From Tanytarsus gracilentus (Eukaryota > Arthropoda > Insecta > Diptera > Chironomidae): a DNA stretch of 64,000 bases. A program made the position numbers and the translations under genes. Positions 25,295 to 37,770 of the stretch are shown piece after piece. The DNA lies in contig JAXRKN010000036.1 of assembly GCA_038502055.1 (NCBI GenBank), positions 372,001 to 436,000 of the forward strand. The letters run 5' to 3'. The stretch's first letter is position 1; every line of letters begins with the position of its first letter. The notes under the pieces were generated by a model. That model was not told where the DNA came from, did not search any database, and saw nothing but the letters and a program-made list of their open reading frames with translations.

Positions 25295-28200
25295 CTAAAA
25301 AAAGATGGTTAGAAAGTTACTTTTCTTACGCTCTTATATATTTTTATGGTATCATCATGAATTTCAGCATATAGAAAGTCGATGAACTTATAGAAGAGAA
25401 TGAGCGAGCAAAATTTAACGCAATAAAACTTTTTTTTATATATTTTTGCTTTCTTTGAGTGATTGAGTTGATTAGGATTTTATGGAATGGATTGAGTGAT
25501 ATCAAAAAGTAATAAAAATAAACAGTTCAAAAGATTTTAAATTGACTTTTAAAATATTTTAAAAAGAACTTTTAAAATACATAAAAATTATAAAATTTGT
25601 TTAAGAGAAAAAATTTATATATTTTTGGATTTTATAATTATCGTTTAAAAGAATATTCTTAAAAACATAAATTTACAACAAAAAATATTCCTAGTTATAG
25701 AAAATTACATCAAAAACTCTCGTCCCTGGTTTAAAACCCATCTAACAAAATAAAAATATCCACAAATTTTTCAAATTCCTGAGAAAAAGTTTTGAAAAGA
25801 ATAAATTGATTGCAAAACTTACAGTCATGCACGCTCATATCTCGACTCATGAAAAATTAATTATAGGCCTAGATTAAAGCTTCGCCTTGGCAAAAAAAAA
25901 TAAATATTTCATTTCAAATTCAAAGAAAAGATTTCAAATCTCGTCGAACAAAAGCTTTCGATCTATCTTTAACAATTGTAAATTTGCTGCCATTGCAATC
26001 ACAAAATAATGATCCAAAACTGATCGTTAAAGCTCAAATTAAAAATAATTTCTAGGTTAAAAGTCAGCAACAATTGTGCAAAAAAAGACAAATATGGAGA
26101 AGATTCACTATTCATACATAAGTTCATCGACATGCTGTTAAGTTCAGATGATACACACAATACATAGCCAACATAATTTCTCTGATGGTTTCAATGTTGT
26201 ACAAGAGAGAGAGAGAGAGAGAGAGAGTACACAATTTTTTTATTCTCTCTTTTTCTCAAAGTTTCCAGTTTTTTTTTCACCAACACATTCAAACATTGTT
26301 GAAAGATCACAAGCATAGATGAAGAAAAAATTTTGCTCGATTTATTTTTTGCTAGCTTTTAAAAACTTGAAAAATATTTTTTGCTATTTTTGGTTTGATT
26401 TAAAGAGCAGCTTTAAATATTTATTTAAAAATTTTAAGGAATTTATTTTTTCGTGAAACTTCCAGAGAAATTATTTGAGCTAAAATTGAAAATAAAATAA
26501 TTCACACCTTTCAAAGTTTGCTTTCAACTAGCAAACCTCAAACTTCATTCTGTAAAAAGAAACAAAAAAAATTTATTTTAATAAGAACACTGCGCTGTAA
26601 TCTTAATTCTATAGCATCTAAACACATAACGGTTGCTGCAAAATTATGTTCTCATATAATTGGAAACCGTAAGAACTACGAACGTTTTCTCTTTAATGCC
26701 GCTTTTAGAAAAAGGTTACACATCGCGTATCAGAGTCAAAGTTAAATTCTTATAAACGCTTCCAAATAAACGCATAGCTCCATTTAAAGTATAAAAGTCA
26801 AGTGCAGAGATGAGGAAAATATGCCAATTCTCACGCCACAATAGCATCATTGTTACTCGCTGTGTGTGTGAGAAAAATACGATCATGAATTTCCCGTTAA
26901 TCCGCATCAAAAAAAATCGTTAATCAAATTTAATAAACAAACATCGATTTTTACTTTCAACTGCCGCGCAAGAGAGAAAACAAAAAGTTTTGCAGAAAAA
27001 AGTGACTTCTTCTTCGCCTTAAAGCATCATGGAAGAAGCAATAAACCGACAACCTTGAAAAACATAAGAAAATCATTAACAAAAGAGAAGAATTTTATGT
27101 GCCGAGGAAAATGCGCTTTGCTAAAAAGCACTCTGATGATGATACAGACTTCAAAATCCTTTTACGACGGATGGAAGGTGCATAATATCGAATGATTATA
27201 GGCTGCAAAAGAACATTCGAGTTATTACGAGAAATTCTGAATATCGTCGCATAAATTTTTGCTGGCAATAAAAAAACTTCAGACACAGCAGAAAAAAAAT
27301 TTAATGATCTAATTTTTGAGTGGGTTTTTCGCGTGTTCAAAAACTGAGTGAAAATATTTGTCGAAAAAAATCTTTTTGTAATTATTTCGCACCTTTTTAA
27401 ATCCGCAAAAGTCATCAGACTCAAATTAGATTTATGAGATCACATTTTAAAGTTTCGTAATAGCGTCAAGTTATTAATAGCGTGTAAAGATGATGCACGG
27501 TGTGATGAAACGATCGAGAAATTCTCTTCTTAGAAAATGAAGAAAAAAACGAGTTTACAAGAATGTCGAGAGTGAGAGAAGCAAAAAAAATTGCAAACTA
27601 AGAAGTCATCTACGATTATGAAACTTATTACAAATATTTCAATAACTTCAAGTTTTTAAAAAGGCATTGAGTGCTCTTAATATGGATCTCGTGATTTAAA
27701 TTTGTCTCTCTCCACCTAGATATTGAAGAGTTTGACAAAAATGGTCGATAGTTTCTCAATCACTCGCATGTGAATTTCTGCAATGTCTTGAGGATGATGA
27801 AAAAATCGCAACTTTGTTACTTTATACTCGAAAAAGTATCGTAAGTGAGATGATCTCATCGAGCCGGGGAAAAAATTATTTCCAACGGAAGAAACGGCTA
27901 AGGTTTGGGTCATCGAAATAAATTAAAGATTAAAGTTTCGCACAGGAATTTTTTTTTTGGCAAAGAATATGAAAAAAAGGGCGACGAGACAAAAATCGTA
28001 CAATGCATTCCTGATGAAGCTCGTTTAATATTTTTTGTGTTCGTGATACAAGCGTTAATAAATTAAATTTACTTCAAGCAGCGACGAAAATTAATTTCAA
28101 GATTTTTTTCTCGTGACAATCTTAATTAATTTTGAAAGTTTATAATTTATTTTTATATTTTAGGATTTCCGATTGATAAAAGATTTAAAAAATGTTAATT

Positions 28201-31200
28201 AGAAAAATAAAAGTATTGATTTCACAAAGAAACTGCAAGTGACGTATTGTAACTCCATAAAAATAAAAAAGCAACTTTCAAGTTTTTTTTTGCCTCAAGC
28301 GGAGAAAAAGTATTTAATTTTTGCGTCAAATAATATGTACGCAAAAACTAATTTAAGCAAATCACAGATTAGCAAGTTTTGAGCTTAGAAAATATTAGAG
28401 AGAGGGAAAAAATTTTAACTGGATAAAAATATATCCAGGAACGCAATGCAAGTTTTTAAAATTTAAAAAAAATTATAAATATTTATAAATTTTATCATTT
28501 TAAATAAATTTATTAATTTTATATTTTTTTATAGATTTCTAAGTTCATGAATCATGATCTAAAATTTTATTATACTTAACAGTTAACTTTAAAATGATTA
28601 AGATGAAATCCTAATTGCTCCAAAAAAGTTAATTTAAAGATACTTAACAGTTCCCACCCTCAACAAATCTGCAAGCTTTTGCATTTTATATGTAATCTAG
28701 TTGAAGCTTTGATGAAATTTATGCAAGCAGAAATAAAATCACTGACACGCAAAAATTAAAACTTTGCGGTTGAGTTTATTTTTGGAAAATTGCTCTAACC
28801 GCACTCTTAACATTCTTCTAATTCCTTCACGAAGTATTTTTAAAAAGAAATAATTTGAATTTCCATAGAGTGAACACACCGCAACAAAAAAGCATCTTTC
28901 AGCTATGATCGAGAGCAGAGTACAACAAAACTATTTAAACTTTAATCTTGTATGGGTTTGTCTCACTCTCAGCGCAGCCACTCTAAATTTATTCATCGTT
29001 TACACATCGGAATTAGTGTGTATAACACAATGAATTGACTTGTAACACAAAGGTACAATGAAAAAAAGCGAAAGTTTCTTTTTGCTCCAGTATAAAATGG
29101 AAAAACTTACACACGTTTCGGGCGGCAATTCAAAAATTGTTTCATTTCATCGAAATTGTATTTGAGTAAATTAAATAAAATCTCAATATTTAACATGAAT
29201 GACATCAGAGTTGAACAAACGCGAAGAAGACATCATCTCGTCGCGGATAATTATCCGTCATTACTGCATGCTTGAATTATTCTTATAAATTTGACTTTTT
29301 TGCTTCCCGCAATAATGACAGAAGCGAGAGAATTAAAATCTCCAACTACGGGAAATATTAGTTAGATTTTTGTTGAGAGGAACTCTCGATGTTCGCCGAG
29401 TTTTGAGGTTTTTTTGTTAACAAATCAAGGTTTTTAAATATTTCTAAAAAAAATTAAACTTTGAAACTTTTTCAAGCAAGAAAAATAAATAAATTTTATT
29501 ACCACGAGAAAAATATGAATAAAACTTTGTTTTCTCCAAAAACCCACTCGAAAGAAATATCAAGAAGAATTTTGCGGTGAAAAATTTGAATTTAAAATAG
29601 TCGAACACGTCATGCTGTACGTGCTCCGTAATATGAGCAGGGAAGGGCGGTCATAGATTGCAAATTTCATACGTTACGCAAGTTTTAAACAAAAGCAACT
29701 GATTAAAATCTTTCGACTAGCTCCGTGAAGCTCACTCGCGTAAGTAGTCATACCCGTTTATCCCAAAATGAGCTTAAAATAAGCCAGAACGTGGAGGTGG
29801 ACTCGAGAATTTATATTAAACCAGCTTATTGTTTGCCTTCGTGCGCGATGAAGTAGAAAAAGTTGTTACTCACACATGGCAGTAAGAACGAATTCAACAG
29901 CCCATTTCCTATTGTTTCTCTCTTCTCATTTCCTTTCGGTTTCGTAATTTACAAAAGTCTCATTCGATTTTTATTGTCTTATAAATTATCACATTTTAAT
30001 TCCAGACACATCGCTTTTGAGAAATTCTTCTCATCAATTGGCTTTTAAGTGGCGATCGGGCGGTGACACGTGAAAAAATTTCTCACCTCATGGCTTCACT
30101 TGGATGAAGATTTATTTATTGAAAATGTTTAAAAAATAATTAAATGGCTTTTATTTTAATGCCATAGCGTACATTCCGCACTCCCTTTTGACAGTAAATT
30201 AAAAATCGAAAATAATCATGAATATGCTCGTAAAAGCTCCGATTACTCAACAATTTTTGTCATTGACACGACCAAAATAAAATAAATCGAAAATAGCTTT
30301 CGGTAGACGGCGAGTAGGCGGCGATGTAAGGAACTCGATGATTGCCAGCATGAATTAAAATTATTTTCAAACATTTTTCATAATCACGATGTGCTATTGA
30401 CGCAATTGTCAGGTCGAAAGAAGACTGCTCATTAAAAGTTTTAATTCAAAACGCTCGAGAGAATTTTTCTAAAGAACTTCCAAAGCGAGGTTAAAAGCCA
30501 TTGAGAAATTCTTTTCATATGTACATAGCTGTAGATTCCACTCATAACATTTTGCAGTTGTACGAGTGTGTTTGTGTGTTTTTACATGCTCTACACCGCG
30601 CACATTACCACACAATAGCATCTAAGCTTAAACAAATGTGAGATGATGTAATTGAAAAAAAAAGTAAGAATAAAAAGCTTCTCGCTCATAAAACATTTGG
30701 CGCTTTCATAACTGCTTCTCGCTTGTTCTTTCGCTTCTCTAAATATAGCGAGAGAAAATACATATTTAGAAAGACTAAAGAGAATGATGATTGTCTAAAG
30801 AAACTTTGATGAAACTTTTCCTTATTTGTCCAGAAGTTTTTCGATGGGTAAAATTTATAATTTTTTTATTTAAGGTGTTTTTTTCTGAGAAAGAAAGCGA
30901 GAGAATAATGAACTCGAAAAATGAGATGAGAAAAATTTAAATTTGATGAATATTTTCCTGCAACTTTTTAGTTTTGTGAATTCAATGGTGGAAAAAAACT
31001 TTTTTGTTTTCTCGAAAATTATTTTTTTTATAAACTTTAAAAATTCTAATTAAAAGTCAACAGAATTTTTTAAATTCAAACGTTTTCATTGATCTAAAAA
31101 TGTAAATTTTTTGAAACAATGAAAATTCCGAAAATTCTTTGAATAATTTACAATTTTTTCTTCTAAATAAACTTAAAAAAAATCTTTTAATAATTAAAAA

Positions 31201-33990
31201 TGCAGCAAACTCTTCTTCCGATGACTCACGAGAGTCCTTGACCCATCCGCCCACATTTATTCAATACACACGCGACAAACTTTTGCGAATACAGCAATGA
31301 AAAATTCTGATTCTTTTCTGCGTGTTTTTCATGACGTAATTTTGCATTGCACAAAATAATTCAATTTATATCTTTTCCGAAAAGTTTCGTGGGTGTCAAG
31401 CATCAAGACGCCCTTGCAAAATTCCGTCAAGTTTCAATGACATTTTGGAAATATTTTTTTTTCGTCGTCGTGAGCTTAACAACAGTTACAAGCACACAGA
31501 TTCGTTTTAAGCAGCAGCGGCAGCTCGCGATATAACAGGATTCATTATTATTCTTTTCACCTTTTAGCTTCGTTCTTGTAAATCAGCGAAGAATGAGCTT
31601 TATGGTGATGACTCGAGCATAAAAGAGTTTATGAAGCGCATAAAAAAAACTTTTTTTTCAGAGCACTTTCGAATCAATTAGAGGATAAAATAAATTTTAA
31701 GGCGTGCTTCAAGTAAGCTCGATGTCATTTTTTTTGACCATATGAACTTTTTTTCTCACTCCTCACAGCGCAGAGTATTGGCATTTTCGCATGTGAAGGC
31801 TCTTTTCAAGTATCTCTGCGGCCTACACAGAAGAGAGCTATAAAACTTATGAACGACTCATAGGAAAGTTTTATACTTTAAATTATAATTTTTTTGTCGC
31901 GACGACAATTTTTTTTCTATTTTAAGAGTGAGAAATTTATTTAATTTTTTTCTCAATATATAAACGCATGCAATATGAGTAAATAGACTCTGTTTGCTCA
32001 TAAGCTGAAATAATTCCAAAGAAACACACTTTCGACTCTTTTTCCTACACTCGAGACTAAAAAAATTTCGCAGATGTTCAATTTTTGCACTTTTAATCAC
32101 TTTTATCGACTATTTTAATTAAATTATGATCAGAAAACGTCCATAAATTCAATTAAATTTCTCATATGAGGATTTTTAGAAAGAAAAAGTTCCAGATTTT
32201 CACGTCTGTTTCAGCATTGAAATCTTTCGCTTTCTAGCTTGAGCAACTTTCGCACTTTTTTTTGAAATAATTTTTATTTAAATTAAATAAATTTTTCTTT
32301 TTAATATTTTTTAAAAGAAAAATCCTGGAAATCTCTTTCACTTACCACCATTGCGTAATTTTCACGCAAAAAAAAATAATTAATCACTTTTCCAATCAAA
32401 TTTTATGATTTTTTTTCTTTCACTTAAAAAATCACAAATTTTATGTGGTAAATTTCTTAGCTGCAACTTTATTCTTTTTTTTTATTTCCTTTCTTTTCGT
32501 TTCTTCTTTCCTTCTTATTTTCTTATAGCATTACACAAACACCACTATAGAGTTATACATTTATGCTGTTTATATCTCTGATCGACACGGGTTTCCACCT
32601 TATTTTTTTCACGTCTGATCCGCTCAAAGTCTTGAGTAAGACTGACTTTGTCTATTTTAACTTCTCTCACGACTCACCGCTGACTTTAACACAGCTATAA
32701 AAGATGCTCTTTCAAACTCTTTCGCGCTCGGAGATAAATTTATGTTGGTGTTCATGCACACCGGTAAAATGAATGTGATGTTTTGGTTGTTCGTAAAAAA
32801 AAAGGTGCGAGATAAAACAAATCAAAATGCATCGAGCGTGCAATGTGCGTGATGATGAATCATCGGTTCGAATCAATTAATCATTTTAAATTTGTAAAAA
32901 ATCCTGTAAAGCATAAAAAATAGTTTGTAAAATTTTTATATATAAAAATTGTTTATTTTTTAATTTCTTTTGACAAATCTTGTTACATTATAAAATTGAT
33001 ATTGTTTCATTTAGTTTTTCTTCTTATGTATTTTTTTTCCATTCCTCAATATAATAAATTCTAAATAATCGAATAATTGCGTTTCCTTTTTTTTTATATA
33101 TATTTTTACATAGTTCTGAAGATAATAAGATTAAATGTTTTTTTTTCTCAATTTTTATGGAAGTTAGGATAAGTTGTGTGTGTGTGTGTAGTTGAAGAAA
33201 CATGTTGAACAAAATGCTAATAACATGGCAACTAAAGACTTATTCACAATTAGTTTAATCGTCATAACATTTCCTTTTTAATTATTCGTGTGTGTGATTT
33301 ACAAAGTGTCAAATAATTATGAAAGTAAACTATGAAATGCTAAATAAATCATAAAGCTTTTAATCCGGGAATTTTAATCTTCTTGTGAGACTCGAATATG
33401 AAAAAATCATTGTCCTTTTTCATACATAAAATCAAAATCATAAAATCTTGGTCGGCATTTTTTTTAACATCAGAAAAACTGAAAACTCTTGGACGACAAT
33501 GCATACGAAAATTTAGTCAGATTAATAGCGACACAAATGAAAATATATTAAATTAGTTACTCGTTTTAAATATGCGGCGGTTATGTCAAATTATTTCTCA
33601 CTTTTGGAGAAAGAACTCAAATAGATATATGGATATTTTGTTGTGCAACTAAGTAATTTCAGAAAAACATAAAAGCGTGTTAAAGTTTTTCAAATTATTT
33701 GTAATAAATTAAAAATGTTTAATTTTTTTTCCTTTTTTAATAACTCCTTGATATGTAGGAATATTATTATTAGAACAGTTTTAATCAAGTCATTTTGCAC
33801 ATTTTTTTTTCTTTAAGTATAAGAGAGAAATAAAATAATAAACAAAATTCTCATTTTTTTAAGACGTGTTGCGTGTTGGTAATTTTTATGTAAAATTTTT
33901 CCACACCTTATTTAAAAATTTCACATTAAACTTTAATGCTTGCTTTAATTAAACGATGATAGAACAACAAGAAAGCTTTAACTTGGCCTA
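25295..33990. other. 8.7-kb non-coding stretch upstream of dumpy
   Basis: No open frame here looks like a protein-coding exon: the longest are about 110 codons, low in complexity and without recognisable motifs. Because an acceptor directly precedes the dumpy start codon, at least part of this is probably dumpy's 5' intron, with its first exon and enhancers. A candidate minus-strand donor (CAGCG|GTGAGT) lies at about 32,677. Simple repeats include (GA)n at about 26,205-26,227 and (GT)n at about 33,176-33,189. Confidence 0.5.
26204..26227. repeat. (GA)n microsatellite
   Basis: A pure AGAGAG run in the non-coding region upstream of dumpy. Simple repeat; no function inferred. Confidence 0.85.
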
Positions 33991-33997
33991 CAAAATG

Positions 33998-35648
33998 TTA
34001 CGTATTATCGCAAACTTGTTGCTGCGAACTCGTTATTATGGACGATGATGAAGTCATTGTATTAATCAAATTTGAATTAGAATTTGAATTTTTACTGCAT
34101 AGAATTGTGTAAACAGAATCCACTTTACTTAACTTCTCAAATAGAGGAATAAGGTCTAATAGTTCTGTATCGCATGTATCGTCGAACCAGCTCTTGACTG
34201 AAAAAGAAGAGAGAAAAATTAGGATTAGATTAAAGGTTAGATTAGATTAAAATAAATTGACAAACCTGGCACTGCGTTTTCGGGATGAAAAATATAGCTT
34301 GCTGGACTGTTGTCAACTATTACTATTTTCTGAAGGTCTCGGCCAAGTTTATTTAAATCTTTAACATAATTCCCTCCATGATAAACGCACGATTCACGAA
34401 AGAGGCGTACGCGAAAAACGTTCCATCTGCAATGACAAAAAATTTAAACATATAAAAATTTGTTTAAACATAATTTGAAAAGTTTACTCACTTATCTAAA
34501 AGATCCGCAACTGGATCAGCATATTTAGCTAAGGATGCAGTAAATAGAACACATTCATAAAGTTCGCCCATTTTCTTTAAAAACTCATCGACATAAGGAC
34601 GCTTTAAGACATACACTTGATGAACGGCTCCATCTATCTCAACAGGCACCACGAAATCAGCGTTTGGTATTGGCTAAAAAAAGTAATTTGAGTTAAGTTT
34701 AGCTTCATTAGTTTCATTTCAAGCGCTACTCACTTTAAAACTACTATGCACGAGAGTCTCATCTAGATCGATGACCATACACTTTTTATGCATATCCGAG
34801 TGCCTTACTTGCGGAAGTAAATATCGATTTTGACTACTGTTGCTCGTTAGTCCAGCCGCCTGCCCGATCGTTTGCGTGTTGAGGCCATCCACTGACGTGC
34901 CATTCTGACTCGACGCTTTCTGACGCCGATTTATGGAAACACTCTGTCTCCAACAGCAGAATATCGTCTCCCATACTCTTCTTTTGCGTGGCTTTGTCAC
35001 ATTTTCCTCAGTTGTTGATGCTAAAAAGATCGAAAAAAAATTTAACGAATTTTCTAATTAAATTTATAATGAATTTTTTTTTTGATTGTCATTGTGTTAG
35101 TTAATGTGTGTTAAAAGTCAATCATGCTTTCAAAAAAAGCTCAAGTTTAATTAACATGAGATTTTTTATTTCGCATTAAAATTTTAAAATTTTATGGGCG
35201 ATTTTTTTTCTTCTGAAATCAACAACATAATTTTTTGCTCTCTCGCTCGATTTGAAAATTTTCCCATATTTAGCGAACAAATTGAATAGAAATTTCCTCA
35301 ATTTCGCAGAAACATTTAATGATCTAGGTAGAAAAAGTATTAATATATGCTACAAACAGTGAGATGTGTAGGTTTATTTTTAGAAATAAAATGAATTCAA
35401 GGCTATAGTAAAAGTTTCATTCAAAATTACAGTGACGTCGTAGAATTGTATCTAAATAAAAAAAGAGATGTAAAAGTTAACACCTAGTTTTTTTGCCAAT
35501 AGGAATTTTACTTTTGAGCGAGCGAGAGAGAGCAAAGCTTACAAGTTGTTGCCACTTTTTGGTGCCTTTTCGTACCTTTATCGGCATATGCATTTAGTTG
35601 TGCATCCTCTTGTTCGTCCTCTCGATTTATTTGCGTGATTATGTCCAT
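33998..35648 (-). CDS. Ctdsp: Small CTD phosphatase (SCP/CTDSP-like), 5 exons, 300 aa
   Basis: A nuclear or membrane-associated HAD-family phosphatase that removes phosphate from serines of the RNA polymerase II C-terminal domain and from other substrates such as SMADs. Exons: 35576-35648, 34734-35020, 34492-34673, 34266-34426, 33998-34197; all junctions agree in phase. The start M-D-I-I-T-Q-I matches the conserved N-terminus of the SCP family. The catalytic motif D-L-D-E-T-L-V places the nucleophile at about Asp109 and the acid/base at about Asp111. Later come V-L-K-R-P-Y-V-D-E-F, the L-F-T-A-S-L-A-K-Y-A-D-P segment and K-I-V-I-V-D-N-S-P-A-S-Y, all typical of SCPs, and the end segment K-S-W-F-D-D. 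The C-terminal tail after Y-T-I-L is Ser/Asn/Gln-rich and longer than in vertebrate SCPs. A Cys pair (F-C-C-W) in the N-terminal region resembles the palmitoylation site known in some SCPs. The neighbouring CacyBP gene ends 357 nt upstream on the same strand. Confidence 0.93.
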
Positions 35649-36005
35649 TTAAAGAATATCCATTCAAAGTTTATTTTACGCACAAAAACGCTTTGGTCGA
35701 GTTAAAAATTCGAATTTATGCCAAAAATCTTGTAAATTTCCACCTAATTATACGTGATTCACGAGATATAACACTTAATGATTACAATTAATTTACTCTA
35801 TGCACTCGAGTTCGCTTCAATTGATATTTATCAATAAAATACTTTAGTTCATAAGAAATACACAAGAACTCTCTCCTTAAATTTTTCATTCCCCTTGAAG
35901 CAAAGAGGGGGAAATCATTTTTTTGCGTTTTTCAATAATCAGTCAAGCTAATTTAAATTTCAATTATACGTTATTTTTATTTATTTTTTCAAAAAATTAT
36001 TTTAC

Positions 36006-36806
36006 TCAAAAAGCAGGAAATCCTTTCTTATCTTGACCCTCAGTCCAAGCCTTTGCGATTGTTCGCTTCATTTCGGGATCACCAGACTCGTACATCTTCT
36101 TCATGATATCCATTAATGCGTTATTTGGGTCTGCGCTTGAATCGCTCTTATCGAAAACTTTTTCCTTATTATCCTTCAATGCTTTTTCCGTGGCTGTCAA
36201 GAATTTCCATGTCACACCTTCTTTGACTTTCTTGAGAAGAACTGCGACCATGCCATCGTTAGCTTTGATTTTCTTAAAGCTTTTCTCAATATCGATGTTG
36301 TGAAGCAAACTTTTGACTGTGAACTTGTATGTTTTTGCGACGGTGTCGATCAATAAGCAAAATGAATTTTCTGTTAGCTCAAGTTTAACATCATCATCCT
36401 TCAGCGTCGATGCTCCATCAAATGGAATGTAGAGTTTAACGAATTTGTCGCTTTCGTCAAATGCATGTTGCTGTAATTAAAGATTTAATAGGGTGTTGTC
36501 TCGAAAATGACAAATGTGCAATAAAATCTAAACTTACATTTATGTCGACAATCATTTTTCGTGGACCTTGATCAGATGAAGCGGATGCAGTGGCTTTAGA
36601 GACGATTTTATTTAAAGTAGCAATCTCATTTGTGACTCGAAAAATTTCGCTTTGAAGTAAATCTTTTGTTCTTTGAAATTGAGCCGTTTGAAGCAATGAT
36701 TCGAGTTCACCTTTGACACTTTCTAACTCGTTGATCTGTTAATTATAATTTGAGATACTTTTACAATCAATTAAAGTGTATTTAACTCATTATTTACCTT
36801 TTCCAT
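36006..36806 (-). CDS. CacyBP: Calcyclin-binding protein / Siah-interacting protein, 3 exons, 223 aa
   Basis: CacyBP/SIP is a cytoplasmic adaptor that links Siah-type E3 ligases to SCF components in protein turnover and also binds S100 proteins. Exons: 36798-36806 (just M-E-K), 36538-36735 and 36006-36470, all in phase 0. The N-terminal about 65 residues form a helical, heptad-like segment (dimerisation and Siah-binding region in the family), the middle is a CS/p23-like beta domain (F-V-K-L-Y-I-P-F...F-C-L-L-I-D...Y-K-F-T-V), and the end is an SGS segment (N-A-L-M-D-I-M-K-K-M-Y-E-S-G-D-P-E-M-K-R-T-I-A-K-A-W). Length matches the about 228 residues of the human protein. It starts head to head with the Tctex gene, 209 nt between start codons, so the promoter is probably shared. 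Confidence 0.9.
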
Positions 36807-36823
36807 TATTTCGCCGTGTTGAA

Positions 36824-36890
36824 CAGTAAAACCTCGCTAGTTCGAACATTCTTAAACTTCGCTAATTCGACGAGGGGTTTTAACGGTTTA
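36824..36890. mobile_element. Possible pogo/Tigger-like terminal repeat fragment
   Basis: The sequence begins CAGTAAAACCTCGCTAGTTC and about 30 nt later contains CTTCGCTAATTCGACGAGGG. CAGT...AACCTCG...TTCGAA with a second internal copy resembles the ends of pogo/Tigger-type elements. No second end was found, and the expected TA target is not present next to CAGT, so this may be a relic or chance. It lies in the shared 5' interval of CacyBP and the Tctex gene. Confidence 0.35.
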
Positions 36891-37015
36891 AATTTTTTAG
36901 CTAAGAAGAAAATCGTTCGTGATAAAAAATTTATAATTTCCTTCTATTTTCTAAATTTCCTCCAAACCGCGGTGACTTTTCAACCATCTCAGAGCATTAA
37001 CAAACAATTAAAGAA

Positions 37016-37770
37016 ATGGAGGATCGTGAAGAAGTAAGTTTTAATGTGGATTACCTTCGAAAACGTTTAAGGCATCGGAATTCTTCTTCGTGATCGATCA
37101 AACAAACTTTTTTTTCTCATTCCCGAGCTATTTATTTATTTATGTTTCAACACCATTCCGCTCATAAAACATAAAAAAGGAAGTGCTATACATTAAGTGC
37201 ACGCCATTATCATGCGAATAAATTACTTTTTTTTATCGCGGTTTCAAGACCCGAAAATTTTATATGACATGAGAAATAGAATGGCATTCCTTTCCGGCAA
37301 AGCAGTTACTAAATATGGCTCGTCCAATTCCTCCACAGAATCAGTTTATTGTCGACGATGTCTCGAAGATTATAAAGGAAGCGATTGAAAGCACAATAGG
37401 TGGAAATGCATACCAACATGATAAAGGTGAGAAGTTTTATGACTCATCCATTATTTGACTTCTTATTATCCTCTCTAATGCATGCAGTAAACACCTGGAC
37501 TGGAAATGTGGTTGAAAATTGCCTTAGTGTGCTCACCAAGCAACAGAAACCCTACAAGTATATCGTGACATGCTTAATTATGCAAAAGAATGGCGCCGGA
37601 TTACATACAGCTTCATCATGCTTTTGGAATAATGATACGGATGGAAGTTGTACTGTTCGGTAAGTCCTTCTCTTATCTATCAAAGCTATTTAATAAATAA
37701 TTTCTTTATTTAAAGATGGGAAAATAAATCGATGTGGGTAATTGCGAGTGTCTTTGGACTTGCTATTTAG
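37016..37770 (+). CDS. Dlc90F: Tctex-type cytoplasmic dynein light chain, 4 exons, 110 aa
   Basis: A light chain of cytoplasmic dynein that dimerises on the intermediate chain and helps cargo transport. Exons: 37016-37033 (M-E-D-R-E-E), 37339-37426, 37488-37659 and 37716-37770; phases 0, 1 and 2 join correctly. The protein contains N-Q-F-I-V-D-D-V-S-K-I-I-K-E-A-I-E-S-T-I-G-G, then V-N-T-W-T-G-N-V-V-E-N-C-L, then Y-K-Y-I-V-T-C-L-I-M-Q-K-N-G-A-G-L-H-T-A-S-S-C, and the ending F-G-L-A-I. These are near-invariant Tctex-1 family segments, and the length is normal for DYNLT1 orthologues (about 111-113). A polyadenylation signal lies at 38,000. Confidence 0.95.

Noticed and set aside
27095..27424. 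109-codon minus-strand frame upstream of dumpy
   Set aside because: Composition resembles translated non-coding DNA, with no domain and no homologous pattern that I recognise.
32855..32885. GGTTCGAATC, like a tRNA T-loop
   Set aside because: The surrounding bases do not form an acceptor stem, D-arm or anticodon arm, so a tRNA gene is not supported.
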